NCBI RefSeq assembly: GCF_023231945.1
Contig: NZ_JAJLJH010000009.1
Span: 1 to 64,000, forward strand
Direction of reading: 5' to 3'
Length of the DNA: 64,000 bases
From: Scleromatobacter humisilvae
GTDB taxonomy: Bacteria; Pseudomonadota; Gammaproteobacteria; Burkholderiales; Burkholderiaceae_C
Part shown: positions 25,983 to 34,971 of the stretch, piece after piece
Layout of the letters: every line of letters begins with the position of its first letter
How positions within the stretch are numbered: the stretch's first letter is position 1
Program-made: the position numbers and the translations under genes
The notes under the pieces: generated by a model
The model's database searches: none
Seen by the model: the letters and a program-made list of their open reading frames with translations, nothing else
What the model was told of the DNA's origin: nothing

Positions 25983-27947
25983 ATGACTGTCCAGATAGCG
26001 CCGTCCGAGCGCCGCACGATCCGTGAACTACCCGACGAACTGGTCAGCCAGATCGCCGCGGGCGAAGTGGTCGAGCGCCCGGCCTCCGTGGTGCGCGAAC
26101 TGGTCGACAACGCGCTCGACGCCGGTTCCACGCAGATCGGCGTCCGCCTCGTGGCAGGCGGCGTGCGCGCCATCCTGATCGAGGACGACGGCGGCGGCAT
26201 CGAGGCCTCCGAGCTGCCGCTCGCGCTCAAGCGCCACGCCACCAGCAAGATCCGCTCGCTCGACGACCTCGAGTCCGTCACGACGATGGGTTTCCGCGGC
26301 GAGGCGCTGGCGGCGATCGCGTCGGTGTCGGAGCTGGCGCTGGTCAGCCGCACGCCCGCGGCCGGCCACGCGCAGCGGCTGGACGCGCGTTCCGGCGAGC
26401 TGTCGCCCGCCGCCCGCGCGCAGGGCACCACCGTCGAAGTGCGCGAACTGTTCTTCAGCACGCCGGCGCGCCGCAAGTTCCTGAAGTCCGATTCCACCGA
26501 GCTGGCGCACTGCATCGAGGCCGTGCGGCGCCATGCGCTCGTGCGGCCAATGGTGGGCTTTGCCGTGTGGCACGAGGGCAAGCTGGTCGAGCAATGGCGC
26601 GCCAGCGACGAGTCGCAGCGCATCAAGGACGTGCTGGGCGAGGAATTCATCGACAACAGCCGCCCGCTCGAGGCCGAGATCGGCCCGATCGCCATCCGCG
26701 GCCGCGTCGGCCTGCCCGCCGCGGCGCGCACGCGCAGCGATCACCAGTACGTCTACGTCAACGGCCGCTACGTGCGCGACCGCCTGATCGCGCACGCGCT
26801 GCGCAGCGCCTACGAGGACGTGCTGCACGGCCAGAAGCAGCCGGCCTACGTGCTGTTCATCGAGATCGATCCGGCGCGCGTCGACGTCAACGTGCATCCG
26901 ACCAAGATCGAGGTGCGCTTCCGCGACTCGGGGGCGATCCACCAGGCGGTCAAGCGCGCGGTGGAGGACGTGCTCGCGCCGTCGGGCGCCACCGCCCCCG
27001 GCACGGGCGTGGTCGGCACCTCGTTCGGCACGCCCGGCGGCTTTGCGGCCGCGGCCGCCGCGGCTGTCGAGCGCATCAACGGCACCGGCAGCGCCACGAC
27101 GCCCGGCTGGAACGCCGCCGGCCTCGCGCCCGCGCGCCCGTGGGCGCTCGCGAGCGACACGCGCGATCCGCTCGCGGGGGCGACGACGGCGTCGCTGTTC
27201 GCACGCGCCTTCGGCGACTCGAGTGCGCCGGCGGTCGTCGCCGGCGGCGTGCTCGATTCCGGCGGCACCGCGGTGCTCGAGGCCCGCGAATCGGCGCCCT
27301 CCTGGGTGCGTCCACAGGGCAACGACGAAGCCGTCGCCGCCGTCGCCAAGGCCGATGCCAGCGACTGGCCGCTGGGCCGCGCGATCGCGCAGATCCAGGG
27401 CGTCTACGTGCTGGCCGAGAACGCGCAGGGGCTGGTCGTCGTCGACATGCATGCCGCGCACGAGCGCATCGTCTACGAACGCCTGAAGGCCGGCGCCGCC
27501 ACGCACGACATGCCCACGCAGGCGCTGCTGATCCCCGCCACCTTCGCCGCCACGCCGGCCGAGCATGCGCTGGTCGAGACGCACGCCGAGACGCTGCGCA
27601 CGCTCGGTCTCGACGTCTCGACGATGGGCCCGACCACGCTGGCCGTGCGCAGCCTGCCCGCCGCGCTGCTGCAGGCCGACCCGGTCGACCTCGTGCGCTC
27701 GGTGCTGGCCGATCTCGCCGAGGTCGACGCCAGCAGCCTGGTGCAGCGCGCCCGCGACGACGTCCTCGCCTCGATGGCCTGCCACGGCGCGGTGCGCGCC
27801 AACCGCCGCCTCACGCTCGAGGAGATGAACGGCCTGCTGCGCCAGATGGAGGCGACCGAGCGCTCCGACCAATGCAACCATGGCCGCCCGACGTGGCGCC
27901 AGGTGACGATGAAGGAACTCGACGCGCTGTTCCTGCGCGGCCGCTGA
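25983..27947 (+). CDS. mutL: DNA mismatch repair protein MutL
   Basis: A 654-residue MutL. The GHKL ATPase is at residues 15-330 (IAAGEVVERPASVVRELVDN, DDGGGI, TMGFRGEALAAIAS), then an Ala/Thr/Gly-rich linker (about 330-460), and a C-terminal dimerisation domain. The C-terminal domain carries the endonuclease-type motif DMHAAHERIVYE near residue 487 (DxHAxxExxxxE), plus CNHGRP and a terminal FLRGR. It should therefore be a nicking MutL, unlike E. coli MutL. It begins a mutL-rluF-miaA run. Confidence 0.95.
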   Translation: MTVQIAPSERRTIRELPDELVSQIAAGEVVERPASVVRELVDNALDAGSTQIGVRLVAGGVRAILIEDDGGGIEASELPLALKRHATSKIRSLDDLESVTTMGFRGEALAAIASVSELALVSRTPAAGHAQRLDARSGELSPAARAQGTTVEVRELFFSTPARRKFLKSDSTELAHCIEAVRRHALVRPMVGFAVWHEGKLVEQWRASDESQRIKDVLGEEFIDNSRPLEAEIGPIAIRGRVGLPAAARTRSDHQYVYVNGRYVRDRLIAHALRSAYEDVLHGQKQPAYVLFIEIDPARVDVNVHPTKIEVRFRDSGAIHQAVKRAVEDVLAPSGATAPGTGVVGTSFGTPGGFAAAAAAAVERINGTGSATTPGWNAAGLAPARPWALASDTRDPLAGATTASLFARAFGDSSAPAVVAGGVLDSGGTAVLEARESAPSWVRPQGNDEAVAAVAKADASDWPLGRAIAQIQGVYVLAENAQGLVVVDMHAAHERIVYERLKAGAATHDMPTQALLIPATFAATPAEHALVETHAETLRTLGLDVSTMGPTTLAVRSLPAALLQADPVDLVRSVLADLAEVDASSLVQRARDDVLASMACHGAVRANRRLTLEEMNGLLRQMEATERSDQCNHGRPTWRQVTMKELDALFLRGR

Positions 27948-27994
27948 TTCCTCTGCCTTTGCTTGCCGATTCCTCTTTTCCGGCTGACCCCGAC

Positions 27995-29524
27995 ATGACC
28001 GATTCCTCTTCACCGCCGCCGGAACCTCCGAACAAGCCGCCCGCGCCGCCGCGCCGCATTCCGCGCGCCGAGGCCACGCCGCCCGAGCCCGAGGGCCGCG
28101 ACAAGCCGCACGTCGGCCAGCGCGTGATGGAGCAGCGACCGCACGAGCGCAAGCCCACCGAGCACGCCGCCGCGCGTGGCAAGAAGCCCGACCTGCGCGA
28201 CCTGCCGCCGCCGCGGCGCGACACGCCCAGCAACGTCTGGCGCGCCGACCCGCCGCCGGCTTCGCCGCGCGACCGGCGCGACGGTCCGAGGCGGGCCTAC
28301 GGCGACGCGCCGCGTCCGGATCGCCCCGGCGAGCGCCGCACCAGCCCCGGCCCGTGGCAGGAGCGCGGTCCGCGGCCCGGGTTCGTCGACTCGCGCCCGC
28401 CCGAGTTCCCGGCACCGCGCGAGTCGTCCCGCAAGGACGACCGCCACGCCGGCGGCCCGCCGCGCCAGGATCGCCGGCGCGACGATCGCCATCCGACGGG
28501 CCACGGCAACGATCGCGGCGGGCCGATCGACGAGCGCGCCGTCTTCGGCGACCGCGATCGCCCGCGCTATCCGCAAGGCCCCAACGAGCGTCCGCGTTCC
28601 GACGCCCCGCGCGAGGATCACCGGCGCTTCGCGGGCGATCGTCCGCGTCCGCCGCAGGGCGATCGTCGTCCGCCCGGCCCGAACGATCGCCCGCCGCCGC
28701 GCCGGCGCGACGACTTCGAGCGCGAGGCCGCCGCACAACCCCGTCCGCCGCAGCAGCCGCCATTCGACCCGAATGCGCCGCGGCGCGAGGACCAGCGCCT
28801 GTCCAAGGTGCTCGCCGAACGCGGCATCGCGTCGCGGCGCGAGGCCGACGACTGGATCGACGCCGGCTGGGTGAAGGTCGACGGCGTGCCCGCCGTGCTC
28901 GGCGCCCGCGTGTTCCCGCACCAGACCATCGAGATCGACGAGGCCGCGCGCACGCAGCAGGCGCACCGCGTGACCATCCTGCTGCACAAGCCCATCGGCT
29001 ACGTCAGCGGCCAGGCCGAGGACGGCTACGAGCCCGCGGTGGTGCTGGTGACGCAGGCCAACCACTGGCCGGAGGATCCGTCGCGCGAGCGCTGGCACTT
29101 CGGCCACGCGCGCGGCCTCGCGCCCGCCGGACGGCTCGACATCGACTCCACCGGCCTGCTTGTGCTCACGCAGGATGGCCGCATCGCGCGCCATCTGATC
29201 GGCGACGACTCCGACGTCGAGAAGGAATACCTGGTGCGCGTCGAATACCCGCGCGGCGGCCAGTTCCCCGACACGGACCTCGACCGTCTGCGCCACGGCC
29301 TGTGGCTGGACGGCCGCGAACTGCGCCCGGCCAAGGTCAGCTGGGCCAACGAGGACCAGCTGCGCTTCGTCCTGCGCGAGGGCCGCAAGCGCCAGATCCG
29401 CCGCATGTGCGAGGCCGTCGGCCTGGTCGTCACCGGCCTGAAGCGCGTGCGCATCGGCAGCGTGGTGCTGGGCAAGCTGCCGCCGGGCCAGTGGCGCTAC
29501 CTGCGCGACGACGAACGGTTCTGA
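27995..29524 (+). CDS. RluF/RluB-type pseudouridine synthase with long disordered N-terminus
   Basis: A 509-residue protein. Residues about 265-505 form a normal RsuA/RluB/RluF-family 23S rRNA pseudouridine synthase: S4 RNA-binding domain ([20 protein letters not shown]), catalytic motif [11 protein letters not shown] (Asp near residue 383), and [14 protein letters not shown]. The C-terminal segment [18 protein letters not shown] looks most like RluF. Residues 1-264 are an arginine/proline/aspartate-rich low-complexity tail. The start is the ATG at 27995, 47 bases after mutL. The gene ends one base before the miaA GTG. Confidence 0.85.
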   Translation: MTDSSSPPPEPPNKPPAPPRRIPRAEATPPEPEGRDKPHVGQRVMEQRPHERKPTEHAAARGKKPDLRDLPPPRRDTPSNVWRADPPPASPRDRRDGPRRAYGDAPRPDRPGERRTSPGPWQERGPRPGFVDSRPPEFPAPRESSRKDDRHAGGPPRQDRRRDDRHPTGHGNDRGGPIDERAVFGDRDRPRYPQGPNERPRSDAPREDHRRFAGDRPRPPQGDRRPPGPNDRPPPRRRDDFEREAAAQPRPPQQPPFDPNAPRREDQRLSKVLAERGIASRREADDWIDAGWVKVDGVPAVLGARVFPHQTIEIDEAARTQQAHRVTILLHKPIGYVSGQAEDGYEPAVVLVTQANHWPEDPSRERWHFGHARGLAPAGRLDIDSTGLLVLTQDGRIARHLIGDDSDVEKEYLVRVEYPRGGQFPDTDLDRLRHGLWLDGRELRPAKVSWANEDQLRFVLREGRKRQIRRMCEAVGLVVTGLKRVRIGSVVLGKLPPGQWRYLRDDERF

Positions 29525-29525
29525 C

Positions 29526-30488
29526 GTGGACTCGGGCCTGAAGTGGCTGGGCCTCGCCGGCCCGACCGCGTCCGGCAAGACCGCGCTGGCGCTCGCGCTG
29601 GCGCGGCGCTGGCCGGTGGAGGTCGTCAGCGTCGACTCGGCGCTGGTCTACCGCGGCATGGACATCGGCACCGCCAAGCCCAGCGCCGCGGAGCAGGCCG
29701 CCGCGCCGCACCACCTGCTCGACATCCTCTCTCCGGCGCAGTCGTACTCCGCCGCCCAGTTCGTCGCCGACGCGCGTCGCCTGATCGACGAGATCCGTTC
29801 GCGCGGCCGCTGGCCCCTGCTGGTCGGCGGCACGATGATGTATTTCAAGGCGCTCATCGACGGCATCGACGAGATGCCCGCCGCCGACCCGGAGATCCGC
29901 GCCGCGATCGACGCCGAGGCCGCGCAGCTCGGCTGGCCCGCGATGCATGCGCGGCTCGCCGAGGTCGACCCGGCGACCGCAGCGAGGCTCAAGCCCAACG
30001 ACTCGCAGCGCATCCAGCGTGCGTTGGAGGTCTGGCGCGCAAGCGGCACGCCGCTGTCGACGCTGCACCTGCGCGCGCGCCGCGCGGCGCCGCCCGCCGA
30101 TGGCGCGCTGATCGCGCTCGAACCCGCGTCCCGCGCGTGGCTGCACGCGCGCATCGCGCAGCGTTTCGATGCGATGCTGGCATCCGGTTTTCTCGACGAA
30201 GTGCGCCGGCTGCGGGCGGATCCGGGGCTGCACCTCGACCTGCCTTCGACGCGCTGCGTCGGCTATCGGCAGGCCTGGGAGGCGCTGGATCGCGCCGATC
30301 CGCCGGATCTCGTCGACATCCGCGAGCGCGGCGTCGCGGCGACGCGGCAGCTGGCCAAGCGGCAGATCACGTGGCTGCGGAGCATGGCCCATCGGCGGGT
30401 GGTCGAGGCGGACGCGGCGGAGGTCGAGGCGCGGCTCGTCACGCTCGTCGAATCGCTGATCGGGCCCGCCGGCACGGCACCAGATTGA
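29526..30488 (+). CDS. miaA: tRNA dimethylallyltransferase MiaA
   Basis: A 320-residue enzyme that prenylates A37 of tRNAs reading UNN codons. The P-loop GPTASGKT is at residues 12-19, followed by [35 protein letters not shown] and STRCVGYRQ, all MiaA hallmarks. The start is a GTG one base after the rluF-like stop. Proximity of mutL and miaA is conserved in proteobacteria; the pseudouridine synthase gene between them is an insertion relative to E. coli. Confidence 0.95.
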   Translation: MDSGLKWLGLAGPTASGKTALALALARRWPVEVVSVDSALVYRGMDIGTAKPSAAEQAAAPHHLLDILSPAQSYSAAQFVADARRLIDEIRSRGRWPLLVGGTMMYFKALIDGIDEMPAADPEIRAAIDAEAAQLGWPAMHARLAEVDPATAARLKPNDSQRIQRALEVWRASGTPLSTLHLRARRAAPPADGALIALEPASRAWLHARIAQRFDAMLASGFLDEVRRLRADPGLHLDLPSTRCVGYRQAWEALDRADPPDLVDIRERGVAATRQLAKRQITWLRSMAHRRVVEADAAEVEARLVTLVESLIGPAGTAPD

Positions 30489-30521
30489 AAAAACCGCTGC
30501 AACCCTTTCGGACGGCAACGG
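30488..30521 (-). terminator. Intrinsic terminator after the GGDEF gene
   Basis: On the minus strand CCGTTGC (30521-30515) pairs with GCAGCGG (30500-30494), with one G-U pair, and TTTTTT follows at 30493-30488. It lies 25 bases after the GGDEF stop. Its T-run overlaps the last base of miaA. Confidence 0.75.
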
Positions 30522-30545
30522 CTTCGGCGTGGACGGACGCACCTG

Positions 30546-31343
30546 TCAAGTCGACACGCGCTCCCCGTTCTTGCGCGGCTTGATCGGCCCGGTGCGGACG
30601 CAGTTGCGGCCCGCCTCCTTGGCGGCCTCCAGCGCCTGCTCGGCCTCGTGCACCATGGTGTCGACGCTCAGCTGGCCTTGATGGACGGTGGCCACGCCGA
30701 TGCTGACCGTGGCCACGACGTGCGTCTGCTGCCAGGTGTAGGGCGCCGAGGCCACCTGCTGGCGGATGCGCTCGGCGGCGTCCAGCGCGCCCAGCGGGTC
30801 GGTGTTGGGGAGGAAGACGGCGAGTTCGGCGCCGCCGAAACGGGCCAGCAGGTCGGGCTGGCGCAGCGTCGTGCCCACACGCTTGGTGACCTCCAGCAAC
30901 AGCGCGTCGCCGCACAGCTGGCCCAGGTGTTCGTTGATGCGTCGCAGGTGGTCGGCGTCGATCAGCAGCAGCGCGCCGTCGTCGCCATAGCGGCGGCAGC
31001 GGGCGAATTCGCGTTCCACGAGTTCGAGGAAGTGGCGGCGGTTGGACAGGCCGGTGAGGTGGTCGTCGACCGCATGAAGTACCTGGCTGGCGCGCGTGTC
31101 GGCCACGATTCGCGCGAGGCGGATCACCATGCCCGCCAGCACCAGCCCGGCCAGCGCGAAGAACAGGGCGACGCTCAGCGCGACCAGCCCGGCGCGGCCG
31201 CCGGCCAGCAGCCCCATGCCGGTGGCGGCGGCAACGCTGCCGATCGCGATCGCGATCGCCGCGCCCGCCCAGAATCGCGTGCTGCGCCGCTCGAGCACCT
31301 TCACGAGCCCGCTCAAGGTCGAAGAATCGATTTCAGCCGTCAC
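30546..31343 (-). CDS. GGDEF-domain protein with degenerate active site
   Basis: A 265-residue inner-membrane protein: two hydrophobic segments (about residues 24-48 and 52-74), then a GGDEF domain from about 88. The domain starts normally (DHLTGLSNRRHFLELVEREF, LLLIDADHLRRIN), but the signature reads GGAEL in place of GGDEF, losing the metal-binding acidic third residue. The inhibitory site RxxD is intact as RQPD, five residues before the signature. It is probably not a diguanylate cyclase but could bind c-di-GMP. It has its own terminator and is convergent with miaA. Confidence 0.88.
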   Translation of the reverse strand: MTAEIDSSTLSGLVKVLERRSTRFWAGAAIAIAIGSVAAATGMGLLAGGRAGLVALSVALFFALAGLVLAGMVIRLARIVADTRASQVLHAVDDHLTGLSNRRHFLELVEREFARCRRYGDDGALLLIDADHLRRINEHLGQLCGDALLLEVTKRVGTTLRQPDLLARFGGAELAVFLPNTDPLGALDAAERIRQQVASAPYTWQQTHVVATVSIGVATVHQGQLSVDTMVHEAEQALEAAKEAGRNCVRTGPIKPRKNGERVST

Positions 31344-31652
31344 CCATCCACCTCAAGAAAAACCTGCCGGCGCCGACTCGCACGCGGGCAATTCCAGCGC
31401 CCGGCTCCGGGCCGCGGGCTCCTGGCCGCTTCCCCAAGCCGGAAGGCGGCGTTCAGACCTTATCGGCCGCGCCCGCCCGCCAATGAGCCGATTCCTAGTT
31501 GATTGTGCGGCAGAGCCCGCAGCGGCGACAGTCCTGCGCGCCCATATGTCACGTAAATGGTGAATCTCCTTATTCTGCAACGACCGCGCGACGACAGAAG
31601 TTCGGCCCGGGCCGCTGTCGAGCAGAAGCCGGTCACGTATGCTTGGCGCCGA

Positions 31653-32342
31653 ATGAACGCCCCTCCGTCCGCCGACCCGGCCCCCTTGCTCACCGTCTCC
31701 GGCCTCGCCAAGCGCTACGGCGACGCCTTCATCTTCAGCGACGTCTCGCTCGTCATGGCCCGCGGCGAGCTCGTGGCGCTTCTGGGCGAGTCGGGCGTCG
31801 GCAAGTCGACGCTGCTCAACTGCGTGGCCGGACTCGACACCGCCGACGCCGGCAGTGTCACCCTGGCCGGCCGCGACGTGCTGGGCCTGTCCGAGCCCGA
31901 GGCCGCCCGGCTGCGCCGCGAGGACCTGGGGTTCGTGTTCCAGGCCTTCCACGTGTTGCCGCACCTGAGCGTGGCCGACAACGTCGGGTTGCCGCTGCAG
32001 CTTCTGGGCCGCCCGCGCGGCGACCGTGTCGACCGCATGCTGGCGGCCGTCGGCCTCGGGGGCCTCGGCGACCGCGCCCCGCGCCAACTGTCGGGCGGAC
32101 AACTGCAGCGCGTGGCCATTGCCCGCGCCCTGGTTCACGAGCCGGCGCTGGTGCTGGCCGACGAGCCCACCGGCAACCTCGACCCGCGCAGCGCCGGGCT
32201 GGTGATGGACGTCCTCGTCGACGCCGCCCGCCGCACCGGCGGCGGCGTGCTGATGGTTACCCACTCGCCGCCGGCCGCGGCGCGCTGCGACCGCGTGCTG
32301 GAACTGACGGCCCAGGGCGTGCGGCTGCCGGTGTCGAGCTAG
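31653..32342 (+). CDS. ABC transporter ATP-binding protein (MacB/LolD/YbbA type)
   Basis: A 229-residue ATPase: Walker [10 protein letters not shown] near residue 42, Q-loop [21 protein letters not shown], signature [15 protein letters not shown], Walker [14 protein letters not shown], and H-loop VTHS. The pattern is that of FtsX-permease partners. The ATG at 31653 ([11 protein letters not shown]) is preferred to one 96 bases earlier. The likely permease partner is the 868-residue FtsX-type gene at 34972-37578, on the same strand but separated by the molybdopterin oxidoreductase gene on the other strand. Confidence 0.9.
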   Translation: MNAPPSADPAPLLTVSGLAKRYGDAFIFSDVSLVMARGELVALLGESGVGKSTLLNCVAGLDTADAGSVTLAGRDVLGLSEPEAARLRREDLGFVFQAFHVLPHLSVADNVGLPLQLLGRPRGDRVDRMLAAVGLGGLGDRAPRQLSGGQLQRVAIARALVHEPALVLADEPTGNLDPRSAGLVMDVLVDAARRTGGGVLMVTHSPPAAARCDRVLELTAQGVRLPVSS

Positions 32343-32393
32343 GCCCGCTCGGCCGAACTTGCCGTCGCGCACCGCTCGGCCCGAGGCGAACCG

Positions 32394-34712
32394 TTAGACA
32401 CAGCGGCTGAGCGTGACTGGCACGCCGTTGAGCACCGACGTCCCCGACAACGGGTCACGCAGTTGGTCGTCCAGCAGGTCGTTGAGGTTGGCACCCGGTC
32501 GCTGCGCTGCGACGCCCAGACGCGCGCCGGCCTGGTCGTGGCCCCAACCGTGCGGAACGCTGACGACGCCCGGCATCATCTCGTCGGACAGCGTTACCGG
32601 CAATTCGATCGCGCGCCCCGCCGTGCCATGCAGGCGCACGCGGTCACCGGCCTGCACGCCGTGGCGCGCCGCATCCGCCGGATTCAGCAGCGCCGTGCAA
32701 CGCTCCGGGCCCTTGGCCAGCGTCGGCAGGTTGTGCATCCAGCTGTTGTTGGAGCGGACGTCGCGCCGGCCGACGACCACCAGGTCGGGCGGCGGCTCAA
32801 GCAATACGGCATCGACTGCAGCAAGCTCGGCCGCCACCGGCATCGGCCACAGTTCGATGCGGCCGCTCGGCGTGCGCAGGATCTCGGGCAGGCGCGGCTG
32901 CAGCGCGCCGAGATCGACACCATGCGGCGCGGCCTTCAGCGCGTCCAGGCTGAGCCCGCCCGGCTTCTGGCCAAAGCGATCGCCGTGCGGGCCGGCGCGC
33001 AGCGCGAGATCGAGCAGGCGTTCCGGGCCGGGCGCGCTGCCGAGCGCCTTCAGCATCGCGGCCTGCAACTCGTCGGGCACGCCCGCGGCTTGGCGGCGCA
33101 GGTCGTCGGCGAGCAGCCGGTCGTCGAACGCGGCGAGGTCGAAGTCCGGGAGATCGGCGCCAGGCTCGCCGCGCAGCAGCGCAGCGATGCGCAGCAAGGA
33201 CTGCCACTCGCTCTGCGCGTCCGGCCGCGCCGGCAACACCGGCGGGCTGTAGCGCGCATGGTTGCGGCACGACAGCTGCGGGAAGCTGACGTCGTAGTGC
33301 GGCTCCTCGAAGCTCGACAGGCCAGGCAGGATCACGTCGGCGTGCTGCGTGGTCTCGTTCAGGTAGATGTCGACGCTGACCATGAAATCGAGGCGGCGCA
33401 GCGCCTGCGCGATGCGCGCGCCGTTGGGCGCCGACAGCACCGGGTTGCTGGCCACCGAGATCAGCGCCTTGATCTGGCCGGGGCCGCCGGTCTCGATCTC
33501 CTCGGCCAGGCAACTGGTGGGATATTCGCCCAGCACCTCGGGCGCGCCCGAGACGCGGCTGCGCGTGCGCCCGGTGGCCATGCCGCGGCCGACACCCGGC
33601 TTGCCCTGCGTATTGGCGGCGAACGCGGCCGCGTTGGGGAACATCACGCCGCCTTCGCGGTCGAGGTGGCCGGTCAGGATGTTGAGGGCGTCGATCAGCA
33701 CCGAGTTGAGCGTTCCGAAGCGCTGCGTGCTCGAGCCGATGCGCGAGTAGACCGCCGCGCGTGGCGAAGCGGCGAGGCGGCGCACGAGCGCGCGCTGCGT
33801 CTCGGCCGGCACGCCGCAACGCGCGGCCATGCGCGCGGGCGTGTAGGTCGCGACCGCGGCCTGCAGGGCCTCGATGCCGCTGTCGCCGACGGACAGGAAT
33901 TCTCCGAGGCGACCGGGCTGCGCGAGCGCCTGGTCGAACACCGCGTGCAGCATCCCCAGCAAGAGGAAGACATCGGTGCCTGGCCGGATGAAGTGGTGCT
34001 CGTCGGCAATCGCGGCCGTCTCGGTGCGTCGCGGGTCGATCACCACCAGATGGCCTCCGCGGGCACGCATCGCCTTCGCGCGGCCACGGAAGTCGGGCAC
34101 GGTCCACATGCTGCCGTTGCTGGCCATCGGATTGGCGCCCAGCATCAGCAGGAAGTCGCAGTGGTCGATGTCGGGCACCGGCACCGTCAGCGGATGGCCG
34201 TACATCCAGCCGCTCGCCAGTTGGCGCGGCATCTGGTCGAGCGTCGAGGCACTGAACACGTTGCGCGAGCCGGCGGCGCGCAGCAGGCGCTGCACATACA
34301 GGCCCAGCCCCAGCCGATGCACGTTCGGATTGCCCAGCGTGAACGCGAGCGCGTCGCGGCCATGCACGGCCAGCAGCGGCGGAAGGCGGCGCGCGATCTC
34401 GGCATGGGCCTCGTTCCAGCTCGCCTCGACGAAGCGACCGTCGCGCTTGATCAAGGGGTGGCGCAGGCGATCGGGGTCGTCCTCCAGATCCTTCAGCGCG
34501 ACCGCCTTCGGACACACATAGCCGTGGCTGAAGACGTCCTGCTCGTCGCCGCGGATCGCGATCACGCGGGCGTGAGCGCCCGTGCCCGACACCGTCAGGC
34601 TCAGGCCGCAGCACGCCTCGCACAGCGGACAGATGCGCTGGACGACGCGCGTGGGCGATGCGCTGCCGGCATGTTCGGAGGCGGCGCCGGTGGAGGATGT
34701 GGCAAGCGTCAT
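32394..34712 (-). CDS. Molybdopterin oxidoreductase family protein
   Basis: A 772-residue DMSO-reductase-superfamily enzyme. The N-terminal [4Fe-4S] site is CPLCEACC ... VCPKA (C-x2-C-x3-C-xn-C) around residues 26-61. Molybdopterin-guanine-dinucleotide domains follow: GANPMASNGS, VVIDPRRTETA, DRAGG-type LTGHLDREGGVMFPN, and the C-terminal MopB beta-barrel (RSNNSWMHNLPTL, LNPADAARHGVQAGDRVRLH). There is no Tat signal, so it is probably cytoplasmic. The start is the ATG at 34710-34712. The substrate is unknown; closest in layout to the FdhF/BisC-like generic group. It interrupts an ABC transporter gene pair. Confidence 0.88.
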   Translation of the reverse strand: MTLATSSTGAASEHAGSASPTRVVQRICPLCEACCGLSLTVSGTGAHARVIAIRGDEQDVFSHGYVCPKAVALKDLEDDPDRLRHPLIKRDGRFVEASWNEAHAEIARRLPPLLAVHGRDALAFTLGNPNVHRLGLGLYVQRLLRAAGSRNVFSASTLDQMPRQLASGWMYGHPLTVPVPDIDHCDFLLMLGANPMASNGSMWTVPDFRGRAKAMRARGGHLVVIDPRRTETAAIADEHHFIRPGTDVFLLLGMLHAVFDQALAQPGRLGEFLSVGDSGIEALQAAVATYTPARMAARCGVPAETQRALVRRLAASPRAAVYSRIGSSTQRFGTLNSVLIDALNILTGHLDREGGVMFPNAAAFAANTQGKPGVGRGMATGRTRSRVSGAPEVLGEYPTSCLAEEIETGGPGQIKALISVASNPVLSAPNGARIAQALRRLDFMVSVDIYLNETTQHADVILPGLSSFEEPHYDVSFPQLSCRNHARYSPPVLPARPDAQSEWQSLLRIAALLRGEPGADLPDFDLAAFDDRLLADDLRRQAAGVPDELQAAMLKALGSAPGPERLLDLALRAGPHGDRFGQKPGGLSLDALKAAPHGVDLGALQPRLPEILRTPSGRIELWPMPVAAELAAVDAVLLEPPPDLVVVGRRDVRSNNSWMHNLPTLAKGPERCTALLNPADAARHGVQAGDRVRLHGTAGRAIELPVTLSDEMMPGVVSVPHGWGHDQAGARLGVAAQRPGANLNDLLDDQLRDPLSGTSVLNGVPVTLSRCV

Positions 34713-34971
34713 GGATGTCTCGGTCGTTGTCTTGTCATGCTGCCGCAAAGGATACGGCGACTCGCTCGATGATGGTGGCCTCGCGGCGTCGTGGCTGCCA
34801 CTTCGGCGACAAATGCGACCAGATGCGCAGCACGGGTCATTTCGCCCCGAAACCCGTCGATCCGCGCCGGGCGAGCCTTTTGATTGATGGCAGGATGTCG
34901 CTGTCTCCCTCATCGAATCGTCCGTGTCCCCTGCCCTGACTTCCTCGCCGCCGCGCCCGTCATCGTTCTCG

